DNA from: Dasania phycosphaerae
Lineage (GTDB): Bacteria > Pseudomonadota > Gammaproteobacteria > Pseudomonadales > Dasaniaceae
DNA length: 64,000 nucleotides
Direction of reading: 5' to 3'
Assembly: GCF_026891035.1 (NCBI RefSeq)
Contig: NZ_JAPTGG010000006.1
Coordinates: 124,001-188,000, forward strand
The translations under genes and the position numbers were made by a program. This document shows positions 28,069-37,337 of the stretch, piece by piece. The number at the start of each line of letters is the position of its first letter. Position 1 is the stretch's first letter. The notes beneath the pieces are model-generated. The model did no database searches, was not told the origin of the DNA, and saw only the letters and a program-made list of their open reading frames with translations.

Positions 28069-29370
28069 ATGCAGCGTATTAATTGGATGGTAGAGCTCAA
28101 GCAGCTGGCCCAGTTATTTACTGTGGCCTTAGTCTTGGGTTGGTTAGCAGGCCATCTATTGTTGGCGTTATTGCTAGCGGCGCTGCTCTATATAGCCGGT
28201 ACCTTTAGGCAGTTGCTGCGGGTGCAGCGCTGGCTAATTGCCGAAGATGGCAGTGACCCACCGGAGTCCACCGGCCTGTGGGGTGATATGCTGGATGGCA
28301 TTTACCGCCTGCAAAGGCAAAACCGCGAAGAGCGCCAACGCCTGCAAGGCGCGGTGGATTATCTGCGCGACTCACTGGCCTCGCTGGGTGATGCCGCGGT
28401 GATGATAGATCAAAACGGCAATATAGAGTGGTGCAATTTGGCGGCACGCCGTTTACTGGGTTTGCGCCACCCCGAAGATGCCGGCCAGCAACTGGTTAAC
28501 CTGATACGCAGCCCTGAGTTTATTCACTACTACGAGGCCAATGAATACCAAACGCCTTTAGAAATTGCATCGCCACATCAGTTAGATAAACAGCTGCAAT
28601 TTCAACTCACTTTTTTTGGCCGCGGCAGCCGCCTGATGTTTGCCCGCGATATTACCCATACCCACAGGCTGCAAGAAATGCGCAAAGACTTTGTGGGCAA
28701 TGTTTCCCACGAATTGCGCACCCCGCTCACGGTGGTTAATGGTTATTTAGAAACCTTTGTCGACAGTGAAATCGCAAGTGCCCCGCGCTATAAGCGCGCC
28801 TTTCAGCAAATGCTGGAGCAGGTGCGGCGCATGGAAAACCTGATTAAAGATTTAATTGTACTAACCCGCTTGGAAACCGTGCCGGACGAAGGCGAGCATG
28901 CGGTGGTCGTAGTGTGCCCGCTGTTGCGGCAAATACGCGAAGAGGTACTGGCGGTGTTTAACCAGCAGCGCCTGATAGAGCTGGATTGCGATGAGCGCCT
29001 AAGCCTGCGCGGCGAAGCTGAAGCCCTGCGCAGTGCTTTTACCAATTTAGTGATGAATGCCGCCAAATACAGCAACGATAACGGCAAGATTCAGGTGCGC
29101 TGGTATGTGGATGGCGATAAGGCCTGTTTACAAGTAAGTGATAACGGCCTGGGTATAGAGGCCCATCATATCCCCCGTTTAACCGAGCGTTTTTATAGGG
29201 TGGATAAAAGCCGCTCCACCCAAACCGGTGGCACCGGCTTGGGTCTAGCCATAGTTAAGCACGTGCTATTACGCCATCACGGCGAGTTGAAAATTACTAG
29301 TACTGTGGGCCAGGGCAGCAGCTTTGCTTGTTATTTTCCCCTGAGTCAATGCCAGCTTAAACAGTCGTAA
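28069..29370 (+). CDS. phoR: Phosphate regulon sensor histidine kinase PhoR
   Basis: A 433-residue membrane kinase that phosphorylates PhoB when phosphate is scarce and Pst transport is idle. Two closely spaced N-terminal helices (about 13-45) are followed by a charged linker, a PAS domain (about 100-195), the dimerisation/phosphoacceptor domain with His214 in VSHELRTPL, and a catalytic domain with N box LVMNAAKYS, G1 SDNGLGIE and G2 GTGLGLAIVKH. There is no sizeable periplasmic domain, as usual for PhoR. The ATG at 28069 is 6 bases after phoB; a TTG one codon earlier is the alternative. Confidence 0.95.
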   Translation: MQRINWMVELKQLAQLFTVALVLGWLAGHLLLALLLAALLYIAGTFRQLLRVQRWLIAEDGSDPPESTGLWGDMLDGIYRLQRQNREERQRLQGAVDYLRDSLASLGDAAVMIDQNGNIEWCNLAARRLLGLRHPEDAGQQLVNLIRSPEFIHYYEANEYQTPLEIASPHQLDKQLQFQLTFFGRGSRLMFARDITHTHRLQEMRKDFVGNVSHELRTPLTVVNGYLETFVDSEIASAPRYKRAFQQMLEQVRRMENLIKDLIVLTRLETVPDEGEHAVVVVCPLLRQIREEVLAVFNQQRLIELDCDERLSLRGEAEALRSAFTNLVMNAAKYSNDNGKIQVRWYVDGDKACLQVSDNGLGIEAHHIPRLTERFYRVDKSRSTQTGGTGLGLAIVKHVLLRHHGELKITSTVGQGSSFACYFPLSQCQLKQS

Positions 29371-29408
29371 TTGCGGCGATTTAATCCTGTCTTAAATGTT
29401 TCAAGAAT

Positions 29409-29442
29409 ATGTCACATAGCTGTAACAAAGTTTTTTTACAGT
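29409..29442 (+). promoter_or_regulatory. Pho box and -10 element of pstS
   Basis: ATGTCAC-ATAG-CTGTAAC (29409-29426) followed after 10 bases by TACAGT (29437-29442). The spacing is the same as at phoB and pstC, so PhoB activation of pstS is well supported. Confidence 0.8.
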
Positions 29443-29481
29443 GTCCCCATCATGTTGATAACAAGTGTTTGGAGAAAACGA

Positions 29482-30468
29482 ATGACGATTAACAGTTTTA
29501 AAAAAATAGCTACAGCTATAGCCGTTAGTGCCAGCGTGCTGGGTTCGGCGGTCAGTACGGCGGCAACAGCGGTAGATGCAGCTTTGCCTGTTTATCAAAA
29601 AGCCAGTGGTGTATCGGGTAATCTTTCCAGCGTGGGTTCAGATACTTTGGCTAACTTAATGACTTTATGGGCCGAAGATTTTAAGCGCTTTTACCCTAAT
29701 GTGAATATACAAATTCAAGCGGCGGGCTCTTCTACTGCGCCTCCGGCTTTAACTGAGGGTACCTCTAACATAGGCCCCATGAGCCGCAAGATGAAAGATA
29801 AAGAACTGGCAGCCTTTGAGGCCAAGTTTGGTTACAAACCTACAGCGGTGCCTGTAGCCATAGATGCTTTGGCGGTCTATGTACACAAAGATAATCCTAT
29901 TAAAGGTTTAAGCATTACCGATGTAGATGCGATTTTTTCTTCTACTCGCAAATGTGGCTCTAACAACGACATTAACACTTGGGGTAAAGCTGGCTTAAGC
30001 GGCGCTTGGGCTAACCGCGACATACAGCTGTTTGGCCGCAACTCAGTATCAGGTACCTACGGTTATTTTAAAAAGAAGGGCTTGTGTAAGGGCGACTTTA
30101 AAAACACCGTTAATGAACAGCCTGGCTCTGCCTCAGTGGTGCAGTCAGTGGCGACATCAATCAATGGTATAGGTTACTCGGGCATAGGTTATAAAACCTC
30201 TAGTGTACGTGCAGTGCCTTTGGCGAAAAATGTTGGCGATAAAGCGGTAGAGGCTACCCCTGAAAATGCGGTTAGCGGCGCCTACCCATTGTCGCGCTTC
30301 CTCTATGTGTACATCAACAAGGCACCAAATAAGCCTTTAGCCCCTATGGAGCGTGAGTTTATTAAATTGGTGTTATCAAAAGCGGGCCAGCAAGTGGTAG
30401 TGAAAGATGGCTACATACCATTACCTGCAAAAGTCGCTGAAAAAACCTTACAAAAGCTAGGCTTATAA
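29482..30468 (+). CDS. pstS: Periplasmic phosphate-binding protein PstS
   Basis: A 328-residue phosphate-binding protein with a signal peptide (about residues 1-28, TAIAVSASVLGSAVSTAATA). Ligand-loop features are seen: NLSSVGSDTLANL, AAGSSTAPPALTEGTSNIGPMSRKM, and GRNSVSGTYGYFKK. It delivers phosphate to PstCA in the inner membrane. The ATG at 29482 follows GGAG; the frame stays open 37 codons further up, but that stretch holds the Pho box. It belongs to the PstS type without a lipobox. A strong terminator follows, so pstS is expressed as its own unit, separate from pstCAB. Confidence 0.93.
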   Translation: MTINSFKKIATAIAVSASVLGSAVSTAATAVDAALPVYQKASGVSGNLSSVGSDTLANLMTLWAEDFKRFYPNVNIQIQAAGSSTAPPALTEGTSNIGPMSRKMKDKELAAFEAKFGYKPTAVPVAIDALAVYVHKDNPIKGLSITDVDAIFSSTRKCGSNNDINTWGKAGLSGAWANRDIQLFGRNSVSGTYGYFKKKGLCKGDFKNTVNEQPGSASVVQSVATSINGIGYSGIGYKTSSVRAVPLAKNVGDKAVEATPENAVSGAYPLSRFLYVYINKAPNKPLAPMEREFIKLVLSKAGQQVVVKDGYIPLPAKVAEKTLQKLGL

Positions 30469-30498
30469 GCCGCAATATCACTTAGCGTAGTTATTGTT

Positions 30499-30529
30499 AA
30501 GGCCGGTCATTGTGACCGGCCTTTTTTTT
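30499..30529 (+). terminator. Rho-independent terminator after pstS
   Basis: AAGGCCGGTCA and TGACCGGCCTT form an 11-bp perfect stem with a 3-base loop, then a run of eight T. Confidence 0.93.
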
Positions 30530-30769
30530 GGCTGATCAATTTGTGCGGATGAAAACAGTATTGCTGTTGCTGAGTAGGTATTATCCCTTATAGGGTTATG
30601 GTGCTGGGTCTTTAGAATGACGCCCCCCGTTAAGTTGATGGGTTAATTTATAGTCAACTTTTTAGTGTTAGCCTAAAACAACAGCAAAACTGGCGGCGGC
30701 TAAAACGGCGGGGCGGGTAGTTATGCTATTAATAAAAACAATAATGATATTGGTGGTATTCTTTAAGGT
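30530..30769. other. Leader region of the extra binding-protein gene
   Basis: No Pho-box repeat is visible here. A loose inverted repeat AAGTTGA...TCAACTT lies near 30634-30662. The region otherwise shows nothing identifiable, so regulation of the following gene is open. Confidence 0.4.
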
Positions 30770-31618
30770 ATGTATACAGTAATTAGCAAACAGTTGACCA
30801 AGGCTTTATTAGCCCCGCGCTTGCTGCAGGCAATGCTATTGTCGCTGTTAATGGCGGCAAGTGCATGGGTTTTGGCCCATGACAGCAGCAAGCAAAAAGA
30901 TACGCTGTATGTGGTGTCAGAGCGCTGGCCGGGTTATAGCAATGCCGATGGTAGCGGCCTGTATTTTGAGTTGCTTAAAGCAGTGTTTGAGCCCGCAGGC
31001 GTGGCCGTTAATATACGCATACATCCCATACTGCGTGGCATCGCCAGCCTGCATAGTGGTGAGCATGCCGATGTGATGCTCGCTGATTGGGGTAGGCAGC
31101 ACTTGGCAAAAAGCCCGCAGTACCAGCTGGAGCGTATTATTTTCCCCCATTACCCTATTTTTGTTGAATATGTGGAGGCCGTATTTGCGCCTGAATCCAC
31201 TCTTAGCTGGCAGCAACTTAAAGCTGATAGCAGTAAGCGCTTGGCATGGCTTAGAGGTTATAACTACGATATACACCTAGGTTTAGAGCAGCACCCTGTA
31301 ACCCTGCTAAATAGCGGTGAACAGGGTTTTAAAATGTTAATTAAGGGCAAAATTGATTGCTATCTCAATGACCGCAGCGATCTGGATGTGTTGGTAGATA
31401 CCGATGTGGCAAAGGCGGTAGCCTGGCGTAAGGAGTTGGTGGCTACCCGCAAGCTGTACCCCTTGTTTCACAATGACCCCCGCGGCCAGCGCTTTAGCGA
31501 CATTTACGATAGGCGTATGGCGGCCATGCAAAAAAGTGGCGAGCTACAACGCTTATATCAGCGCTTTGGTAAGGATTACCAACAAGTATTGGCTGATGAG
31601 ATAGACCCCGTAAACTGA
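30770..31618 (+). CDS. Periplasmic substrate-binding protein (SBP_bac_3-like)
   Basis: A 282-residue protein with a signal peptide (about residues 15-36, ending VLAHD) and a bilobed binding fold of the extracellular solute-binding family 3 kind: TLYVVSERWPGYSNADGSGLYFELLKAVFEPAG at the first strand-helix, a central HADVMLADWGR, and KGKIDCYLNDRSDLDVLV late on. It is not a PstS homologue. No permease or ATPase of its own is adjacent, so it may be an orphan sensor or binding protein. It lies between the pstS terminator and the pstC Pho boxes. An internal ATG at 30833 is a possible shorter start. The ligand is unknown. Confidence 0.75.
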   Translation: MYTVISKQLTKALLAPRLLQAMLLSLLMAASAWVLAHDSSKQKDTLYVVSERWPGYSNADGSGLYFELLKAVFEPAGVAVNIRIHPILRGIASLHSGEHADVMLADWGRQHLAKSPQYQLERIIFPHYPIFVEYVEAVFAPESTLSWQQLKADSSKRLAWLRGYNYDIHLGLEQHPVTLLNSGEQGFKMLIKGKIDCYLNDRSDLDVLVDTDVAKAVAWRKELVATRKLYPLFHNDPRGQRFSDIYDRRMAAMQKSGELQRLYQRFGKDYQQVLADEIDPVN

Positions 31619-31661
31619 TCCCCCCCTATTGCATGAATAGCTTTTAGCCCTGAGCCCGTAG

Positions 31662-31706
31662 TTGTGGCATAGCTGTAATATTATTGTCACATAGCCGACA
31701 TATACT
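31662..31706 (+). promoter_or_regulatory. Multi-unit Pho box and -10 element of pstC
   Basis: Four 7-base units repeat every 11 bases: TTGTGGC (31662), CTGTAAT (31673), TTGTCAC (31684) and CCGACAT (31695), with spacers ATAG/ATTA/ATAG. A -10 TATACT (31701-31706) lies 10 bases after the third unit, the standard distance. Transcription would begin near 31713, at the A of the pstC ATG. Confidence 0.8.
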
Positions 31707-31712
31707 GCCGGT

Positions 31713-33965
31713 ATGAAAAATACAGCCCCTACATCCCCAGTCGTACCCGCAGCCCGCAGCCTACACTTAGAGCGTTTAAGTGGCTGGCGTAAAGCCAAAG
31801 ACAGCCTAGCCAACCTCGTCATCAGTGCCGGTGGCATGGGTGTGCTTATGGCCATTTTGTTGATTTTCTTTTATTTATTTTATGAAATTATGCCGCTGTT
31901 TAAGTCGGCGCATATACAGCCACAGTCCAGCTATGAGCTTAGCGCGGTGGATAGTAGCGATAGCTTATTTTTGGCCATGGAAGAGCAGGCCGAGGTGGCG
32001 TTAATGCTTAACCGAGCTGGCCAGGCGCAGTTTTTTAATGCTGCCACCGGGGCTAGCGTACATCAGGCTCAGCTGCCGCTCACGGCTGCAGTTACCAGCT
32101 GGGCTTTAAACTCCGAGCAGCAGCCCTTGCAGGCATTGGGCATGGCCAATGGCCAGGTGTTATTGGCGCAGCCTAAATACCGTATCAGCTATCCTGATGA
32201 CCAGCGCGTAATCACCCCGTCTATAGAATACCCCTTTGGCGAGCAGCCTCTGGTGATTGCCGATGCGCCCTTAACGAAGGTGGCGGTGCGCGATACCGAA
32301 GAGCAGCTATTAATTGTGGCGGTAGCCAAGGGCAAGCTCACCGGCAGGTTATTTAATAAAGAAGAAGACTTTTTATCGGAAGAACTCACCCTAGAAGAGC
32401 AGCCCTTCACTATACCGGAAGTGGATATAGTGCCCCAGTGGCTGTTGCTAGGCCCTGATCAGCGCTGGCTATATGTCGTTAGCCAAGATGGTGCTTACCG
32501 CGTAATCAATATACGCGATGAGGCGGTGGCAGCCAGCGGCCGTTTACTAGAGCGAGGCCAGTTAACGCAGGTTCGTTTTTTACTGGGGGGTATCTCCTTG
32601 TTAGCCGCTGATAATCGCGGTGAAATCAGCCAGTGGTTTATGGTGCGCGAGGACGGCAAGCTACCTAGATTAGAAAAGATACGCGCTTTTAAAGCTAGCG
32701 ACAGTGCTATAGAGCAATTAGTGGTAGAGCACAGGCGCAAGGGTTTTATCACCATTAATCAGCAACAGCAGCTGGATGTGTTTTATACCACCTCGGGTAG
32801 ACAGCTATTATCCGAGCCAGTTATTGGTGCCGCTATTAGCGATATAGCCGTGGCGCCCAGAGCTAACCGCGTACTAAGTCGCGATACTAATGGCCAGTTT
32901 AGCTATTGGCAGTTAGAAAATGAGCATCCCGAAGTATCGTGGTCGGTGCTGTGGCAAAAAGTTTGGTACGAGAGTTATCAAGAGCCAGATTATATTTGGC
33001 AGTCCTCGGCATCTAATAACGACTTTGAACCCAAGTACAGTTTTACTCCCTTAGCGTTTGGTACGTTAAAGGCGGCATTTTATGCCATGCTGTTGGCTAC
33101 GCCCTTAGCTATAGGCGGGGCGATATATACGGCCTACTTTATGACGCCAGCGGTGCGCCGCAAGGTCAAACCCTTAATTGAATTAATGGAAGCATTGCCC
33201 ACAGTTATTTTGGGCTTTTTGGCGGGGCTGTGGTTGGCACCCTTTTTTGAGCGCAACCTGCCCGGTGTGTTTGCCATTTTTATGTTATTCCCTTTGGGCA
33301 TTTTATTATTCGGTTATTTATGGAGCCAATTGCCCTCGCGTATACGCTTAGCGGTACCAGATGGCTGGCATGCCATTTTGCTAATCCCGGTGGTTATAGC
33401 CATTACCTGGGCCTGCATAGCCAGTAGCGGTTTATTAGAGCTGTGGTTTTTCCACGGTGATATGCGGGCGTGGTTAACCCACGACCTGGGCATCTCCTTT
33501 GATCAGCGCAATGCCATGGTGGTAGGTGTGGCTATGGGCTTTGCCGTGGTACCCACGATTTTTTCTATTACCGAAGATGCGGTGTTCTCGGTGCCTAAAT
33601 CCTTAAGCTATGGCTCCTTAGCCTTGGGTGCCACCCCTTGGCAAACCTTGGTGGGGGTGGTGATACCCACTGCCAGCCCCGGTATTTTTTCTGCCTTGAT
33701 GATAGGCATGGGCCGCGCCGTGGGTGAAACCATGATTGTGTTAATGGCCACCGGTAACACGCCGATTATGGATGCCAATATTTTTGAGGGTATGCGTACC
33801 TTGGCGGCCAATATCGCGGTAGAGATAGGTGAAACCGAAGTGGATAGCTCGCACTTTAGAGTGCTGTTTTTAGCGGCCTTTGTTTTATTTATGTTTACCT
33901 TTGTGGTGAACACCATTGCCGAAATCGTGCGCCAGCGGCTGCGTAAAAAATATGGTTCGCTATAA
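31713..33965 (+). CDS. pstC: Phosphate ABC transporter permease PstC (long form)
   Basis: A 750-residue inner-membrane permease of the Pst phosphate importer. One N-terminal helix (about 36-62) is followed by a ~380-residue soluble region of repeated beta strands (about 70-440) and then the usual permease domain (about 455-745), with the ABC-contact loop around SLSYGSLALGATPWQTLVG. E. coli PstC has only about 319 residues; the long form is known in other gammaproteobacteria. The soluble region looks propeller-like by its strand pattern, which is inference. No ribosome binding site precedes the ATG and the predicted transcript begins at or near it, so the mRNA may be leaderless. pstA follows 38 bases on. 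Confidence 0.9.
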   Translation: MKNTAPTSPVVPAARSLHLERLSGWRKAKDSLANLVISAGGMGVLMAILLIFFYLFYEIMPLFKSAHIQPQSSYELSAVDSSDSLFLAMEEQAEVALMLNRAGQAQFFNAATGASVHQAQLPLTAAVTSWALNSEQQPLQALGMANGQVLLAQPKYRISYPDDQRVITPSIEYPFGEQPLVIADAPLTKVAVRDTEEQLLIVAVAKGKLTGRLFNKEEDFLSEELTLEEQPFTIPEVDIVPQWLLLGPDQRWLYVVSQDGAYRVINIRDEAVAASGRLLERGQLTQVRFLLGGISLLAADNRGEISQWFMVREDGKLPRLEKIRAFKASDSAIEQLVVEHRRKGFITINQQQQLDVFYTTSGRQLLSEPVIGAAISDIAVAPRANRVLSRDTNGQFSYWQLENEHPEVSWSVLWQKVWYESYQEPDYIWQSSASNNDFEPKYSFTPLAFGTLKAAFYAMLLATPLAIGGAIYTAYFMTPAVRRKVKPLIELMEALPTVILGFLAGLWLAPFFERNLPGVFAIFMLFPLGILLFGYLWSQLPSRIRLAVPDGWHAILLIPVVIAITWACIASSGLLELWFFHGDMRAWLTHDLGISFDQRNAMVVGVAMGFAVVPTIFSITEDAVFSVPKSLSYGSLALGATPWQTLVGVVIPTASPGIFSALMIGMGRAVGETMIVLMATGNTPIMDANIFEGMRTLAANIAVEIGETEVDSSHFRVLFLAAFVLFMFTFVVNTIAEIVRQRLRKKYGSL

Positions 33966-34003
33966 GCGCTGGCTAACAAAGATTTTAATAGGTTGTAATC
34001 AAT

Positions 34004-35701
34004 ATGTTTGAGCAAGACAAAAAAATTAGCCTGCGGCAGTGGTTTAAAGATGGCGAGGCTTTTATATGGCTAAACGCGGCAGCGGTTAGTGTGAGTGTGG
34101 TGGCCGTTATAGGCTTGTTATTGTTACTGGCGGTACGCGGCTTTGGCCATTTTTGGCCTGCCGATATTATGCAGGCGGATTATCAATTGCCTAATAGTGC
34201 GGCGATACGGGTAATCGGTGAGGTGGTAGAAAGCGAACAGGTGCCTGTAGAGCAAATACGCGGTGCCGGCTTTGCTATAGCGGGTAATCAGCCTTTTGTT
34301 AAACGCAGCCTGATTAAGCAGGGCAACCGTGATGTAACCGGCTTGGACTTTGCTTGGGTGCTAAATGATTACCTCAGCAATATTAGTTATCCAGAAACGC
34401 TAATGGCAGTGGAGCGTTATGAATGGGGTAATTTTTACGGTTACTTAACCGGCCTCAAGCAGGCGGGCGAACCTGTAGCGCAGGCGGATGACAAAACCCT
34501 GTGGCAGGATTTTGAACAGCGTATACAGCGAGCGGCGGGATTACATGAGCAAATTAAACAAATAGAAAAGTCTGACATAGGCAAGGTCAACTACCAGTTA
34601 GAGCGCCTGCGTTTACAAGAGCGTGGCCTGGAGTTAAATCGCAGCCTTAGTGCCAGCAAACGTGCGCAACAAAAAAGTGATATCGCCTTGGAACGCGCGG
34701 CTTTAGATAGTCATTACCAAGTGTTGCAGGCGCAGCTATTAGCGCTGTATGAGCAAGTTAACCGCGATAGCTTTACTGCAGAAACCATGGGCGGTGAACA
34801 AGTGGAGATTCCCTTGGCGCATGTGGTGCATGCCTACCAGCCCAATGCGATGAATGTCATCGATAAAAGCTGGGCCTACGCCTTAAAGTTTTGGGAGTTC
34901 TTAACTGATGAACCCCGTGAAGCTAACACGGAAGGGGGCATTTTCCCCGCGATATTCGGCACGATTATGATGGTGTTGCTGATGTCGGTAATGGTAACGC
35001 CCTTTGGTGTGATTGCCGCGGTCTACCTACGTGAATACGCTAAACAGGGGCCATTAACCCGCACAGTGAGAATTGCGGTAAATAATTTAGCCGGTGTTCC
35101 CTCTATTGTGTATGGGGTATTTGGTTTAGGTTTCTTTATTTATTTTATTGGTGCCGAGCTGGACCAGATTTTTTTCCAAAACGCTTTGCCTGCGCCTACC
35201 TTTGGTACTCCGGGTTTGTTATGGGCCTCTTTAACTTTGGCGCTGTTAACCTTACCGGTGGTGATTGTCTCTACCGAGGAGGGCTTATCGCGCATACCCA
35301 AAGCCCTGCGTGAAGGCAGCTTGGCCTTGGGGGCCACTAAAGCCGAAACACTATGGCGGGTGGTATTGCCTATGGCCAGCCCTGCAATGATGACCGGTTT
35401 AATCCTAGCGGTGGCCCGAGCTGCTGGTGAGGTGGCGCCGTTGATGTTGGTAGGGGTGGTAAAACTAGCGCCTTCTTTACCGCTGGATGCGAATTACCCC
35501 TATCTACACTTAGATCAAAAATTTATGCACTTGGGTTTTCATATTTTTGATGTGGGTTTTCAAAGCCCCAATGTTGAGGCGGCGCGCCCCTTAGTCTACG
35601 CCACGGCTTTATTATTGGTGGTGATTATTGCGTTGTTAAACTTTAGCGCCGTGGCCTTGCGTAACCATTTACGCGAAAAATACAAATCCTTAGAAATGTA
35701 A
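34004..35701 (+). CDS. pstA: Phosphate ABC transporter permease PstA (long form)
   Basis: A 565-residue partner permease of PstC. An N-terminal helix (about 23-46) is followed by an extra region (about 50-300) that includes a predicted coiled coil around residues 175-250 (rich in Leu/Gln/Glu/Lys heptads), then the permease domain with about six helices and the ATPase-contact loop ALREGSLALGATKAETLW. E. coli PstA has about 296 residues; the added N-terminal part corresponds to the DUF3333-type extension. AGG lies upstream of the ATG. It ends 22 bases before pstB in the same operon. Confidence 0.92.
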   Translation: MFEQDKKISLRQWFKDGEAFIWLNAAAVSVSVVAVIGLLLLLAVRGFGHFWPADIMQADYQLPNSAAIRVIGEVVESEQVPVEQIRGAGFAIAGNQPFVKRSLIKQGNRDVTGLDFAWVLNDYLSNISYPETLMAVERYEWGNFYGYLTGLKQAGEPVAQADDKTLWQDFEQRIQRAAGLHEQIKQIEKSDIGKVNYQLERLRLQERGLELNRSLSASKRAQQKSDIALERAALDSHYQVLQAQLLALYEQVNRDSFTAETMGGEQVEIPLAHVVHAYQPNAMNVIDKSWAYALKFWEFLTDEPREANTEGGIFPAIFGTIMMVLLMSVMVTPFGVIAAVYLREYAKQGPLTRTVRIAVNNLAGVPSIVYGVFGLGFFIYFIGAELDQIFFQNALPAPTFGTPGLLWASLTLALLTLPVVIVSTEEGLSRIPKALREGSLALGATKAETLWRVVLPMASPAMMTGLILAVARAAGEVAPLMLVGVVKLAPSLPLDANYPYLHLDQKFMHLGFHIFDVGFQSPNVEAARPLVYATALLLVVIIALLNFSAVALRNHLREKYKSLEM

Positions 35702-35723
35702 ACGACTGAATACGGGTGACACT

Positions 35724-36548
35724 GTGAAAGCACAAGCACTATCTTTAGATAAAATGGGTCGCACCCATAGAGAGATGTCTCTGGCCAATGAAGAGACCAG
35801 CCTGGAAGTAAATGACTTAAATTTATTTTACGAGGGCGGCAAACAAGCCCTATACGATATTAATTTAACTATACCCAAACAGCGGGTAACGGCATTTATA
35901 GGCCCCAGTGGTTGCGGTAAGTCTACCTTGTTACGCTGTTTTAACCGCATGAACGATTTGGTCGATGGCTGCCAGATTAACGGTGAAATTAAATTAGATG
36001 GCCACAATATCTACGATAGAGTAGTGGATGTAGCCTCATTGCGCAGACGTATAGGCATGGTGTTTCAAAAACCTAATCCTTTTCCTAAAAGCATTTATGA
36101 AAATGTAGCCTATGGTTTGCGTATACAGGGGATTAATAAGGCCAGAGTATTAGACGAGGTGGTAGAAAAATCCCTGCGCCAAGCAGCATTGTGGGATGAG
36201 GTGAAAGACCGCTTGCACGATAGCGCCTTGGGTATGTCGGGTGGTCAGCAACAACGTTTGGTTATCGCCCGTACTATAGCGGTAGAGCCAGAGGTGTTAT
36301 TGTTGGATGAGCCCGCTTCGGCGCTGGATCCCATCTCTACTTTAAAAATTGAAGAACTGATTAACGAGTTAAAATCTAAGTACACCATAGTGATAGTAAC
36401 CCATAATATGCAGCAGGCGGCGCGGGTTTCTGATTACACGGCGTTTTTATATATGGGCAAGCTGATAGAGTACGACACTACCGATACGCTATTTACCAAC
36501 CCATCTAAAAAACAAACTGAAGATTATATTACCGGCCGCTACGGTTAA
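35724..36548 (+). CDS. pstB: Phosphate ABC transporter ATP-binding protein PstB
   Basis: A 274-residue ABC ATPase that powers phosphate import through PstCA. Walker A GPSGCGKST, Q-loop FQKPNPFPKSIYENVAYG, signature LGMSGGQQQRL, Walker B VLLLDEPASALDP and the switch histidine in VTHNMQQAARVSD are all intact. The family hallmark is the FNRMNDL segment after Walker A. GTG at 35724 gives the normal length; ATGs at codons 11 and 18 are alternatives. phoU follows 14 bases on. Confidence 0.95.
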   Translation: MKAQALSLDKMGRTHREMSLANEETSLEVNDLNLFYEGGKQALYDINLTIPKQRVTAFIGPSGCGKSTLLRCFNRMNDLVDGCQINGEIKLDGHNIYDRVVDVASLRRRIGMVFQKPNPFPKSIYENVAYGLRIQGINKARVLDEVVEKSLRQAALWDEVKDRLHDSALGMSGGQQQRLVIARTIAVEPEVLLLDEPASALDPISTLKIEELINELKSKYTIVIVTHNMQQAARVSDYTAFLYMGKLIEYDTTDTLFTNPSKKQTEDYITGRYG

Positions 36549-36562
36549 GGGAGCGCTAAACC

Positions 36563-37279
36563 ATGTTAGATAAAGATGCACACAGCCACCACATCTCCCA
36601 GCAGTTTAATACCGAGCTGGATGCGGTAAAAACCCATATGATGGAAATGGGCGGCCTGGTAGAAAAGCAAGTCAGCGATGCGGTGTTTTCAATTTTAAAT
36701 GCCGATAGCGGCATGGCCGAAACGGTAAAAGAGCGCGATAAATTAATTAATGCCATGGAAGTTTCGGTGGATGATGAGTGCGCGCGCATATTGGCCAGGC
36801 GGCAGCCGGCGGCCAGTGACTTGCGCTTGGTTATTGCCATCAGTAAAGCGGTAAACGATTTAGAGCGTATAGGTGATGAGGCAGGCAAGATTGCCACTCA
36901 AGCCCTGGCTTTAGCTGAGGCTGGTGAGCCTAGTAAAGGCAGCGTGGAAATACGCATGATAGGTGAGCATGTGGGCCGTATGGTACACGACGCGCTGGAT
37001 GCTTTTGCGCGCTTGGATGTGGATAAGGCGCTGGAAGTTGCTCGTGAAGATAAATTGGTAGATGCTGAATACGGCACCGCCATGCGCAGTGTGATGACTT
37101 ATATGATGGAAGACCCGCGCAGTATTAGCTCTATGTTAAACGTGCTGTGGTCACTGCGTTCTTTAGAGCGGGTAGGCGACCATGCCCGCAATATAGCCGA
37201 GCATGTGATTTATTTGGTGAAAGGGAAAAATGTTCGCCATGTGGGGTTAACGGAATTGGCTAAGCATGTGGAGCAGTAA
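36563..37279 (+). CDS. phoU: Phosphate signalling protein PhoU
   Basis: A 238-residue all-helical protein made of two PhoU repeats (about 20-110 and 125-215). Each repeat has the family's metal-ligand helix ending, seen as AVNDLERIGDEAGKIA and RSLERVGDHARNIAEHV. PhoU relays the transport state of PstSCAB to PhoR, damping the Pho response when phosphate is plentiful. The gene is last in the pst operon. A purine-rich GGAG lies 9 bases before the ATG. Confidence 0.96.
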   Translation: MLDKDAHSHHISQQFNTELDAVKTHMMEMGGLVEKQVSDAVFSILNADSGMAETVKERDKLINAMEVSVDDECARILARRQPAASDLRLVIAISKAVNDLERIGDEAGKIATQALALAEAGEPSKGSVEIRMIGEHVGRMVHDALDAFARLDVDKALEVAREDKLVDAEYGTAMRSVMTYMMEDPRSISSMLNVLWSLRSLERVGDHARNIAEHVIYLVKGKNVRHVGLTELAKHVEQ

Positions 37280-37337
37280 GGGGGGGTGAGGTGTTTTACG
37301 TGGGGGAAGTTAAATTTTCCCTATTGTGTTGTACGTT

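Noticed and set aside
31662..31701. Regular 11-base repeats before pstC as a CRISPR-like or iteron array
   Set aside because: Units of 7 bases with 4-base spacers and a -10 at the right distance are Pho boxes.
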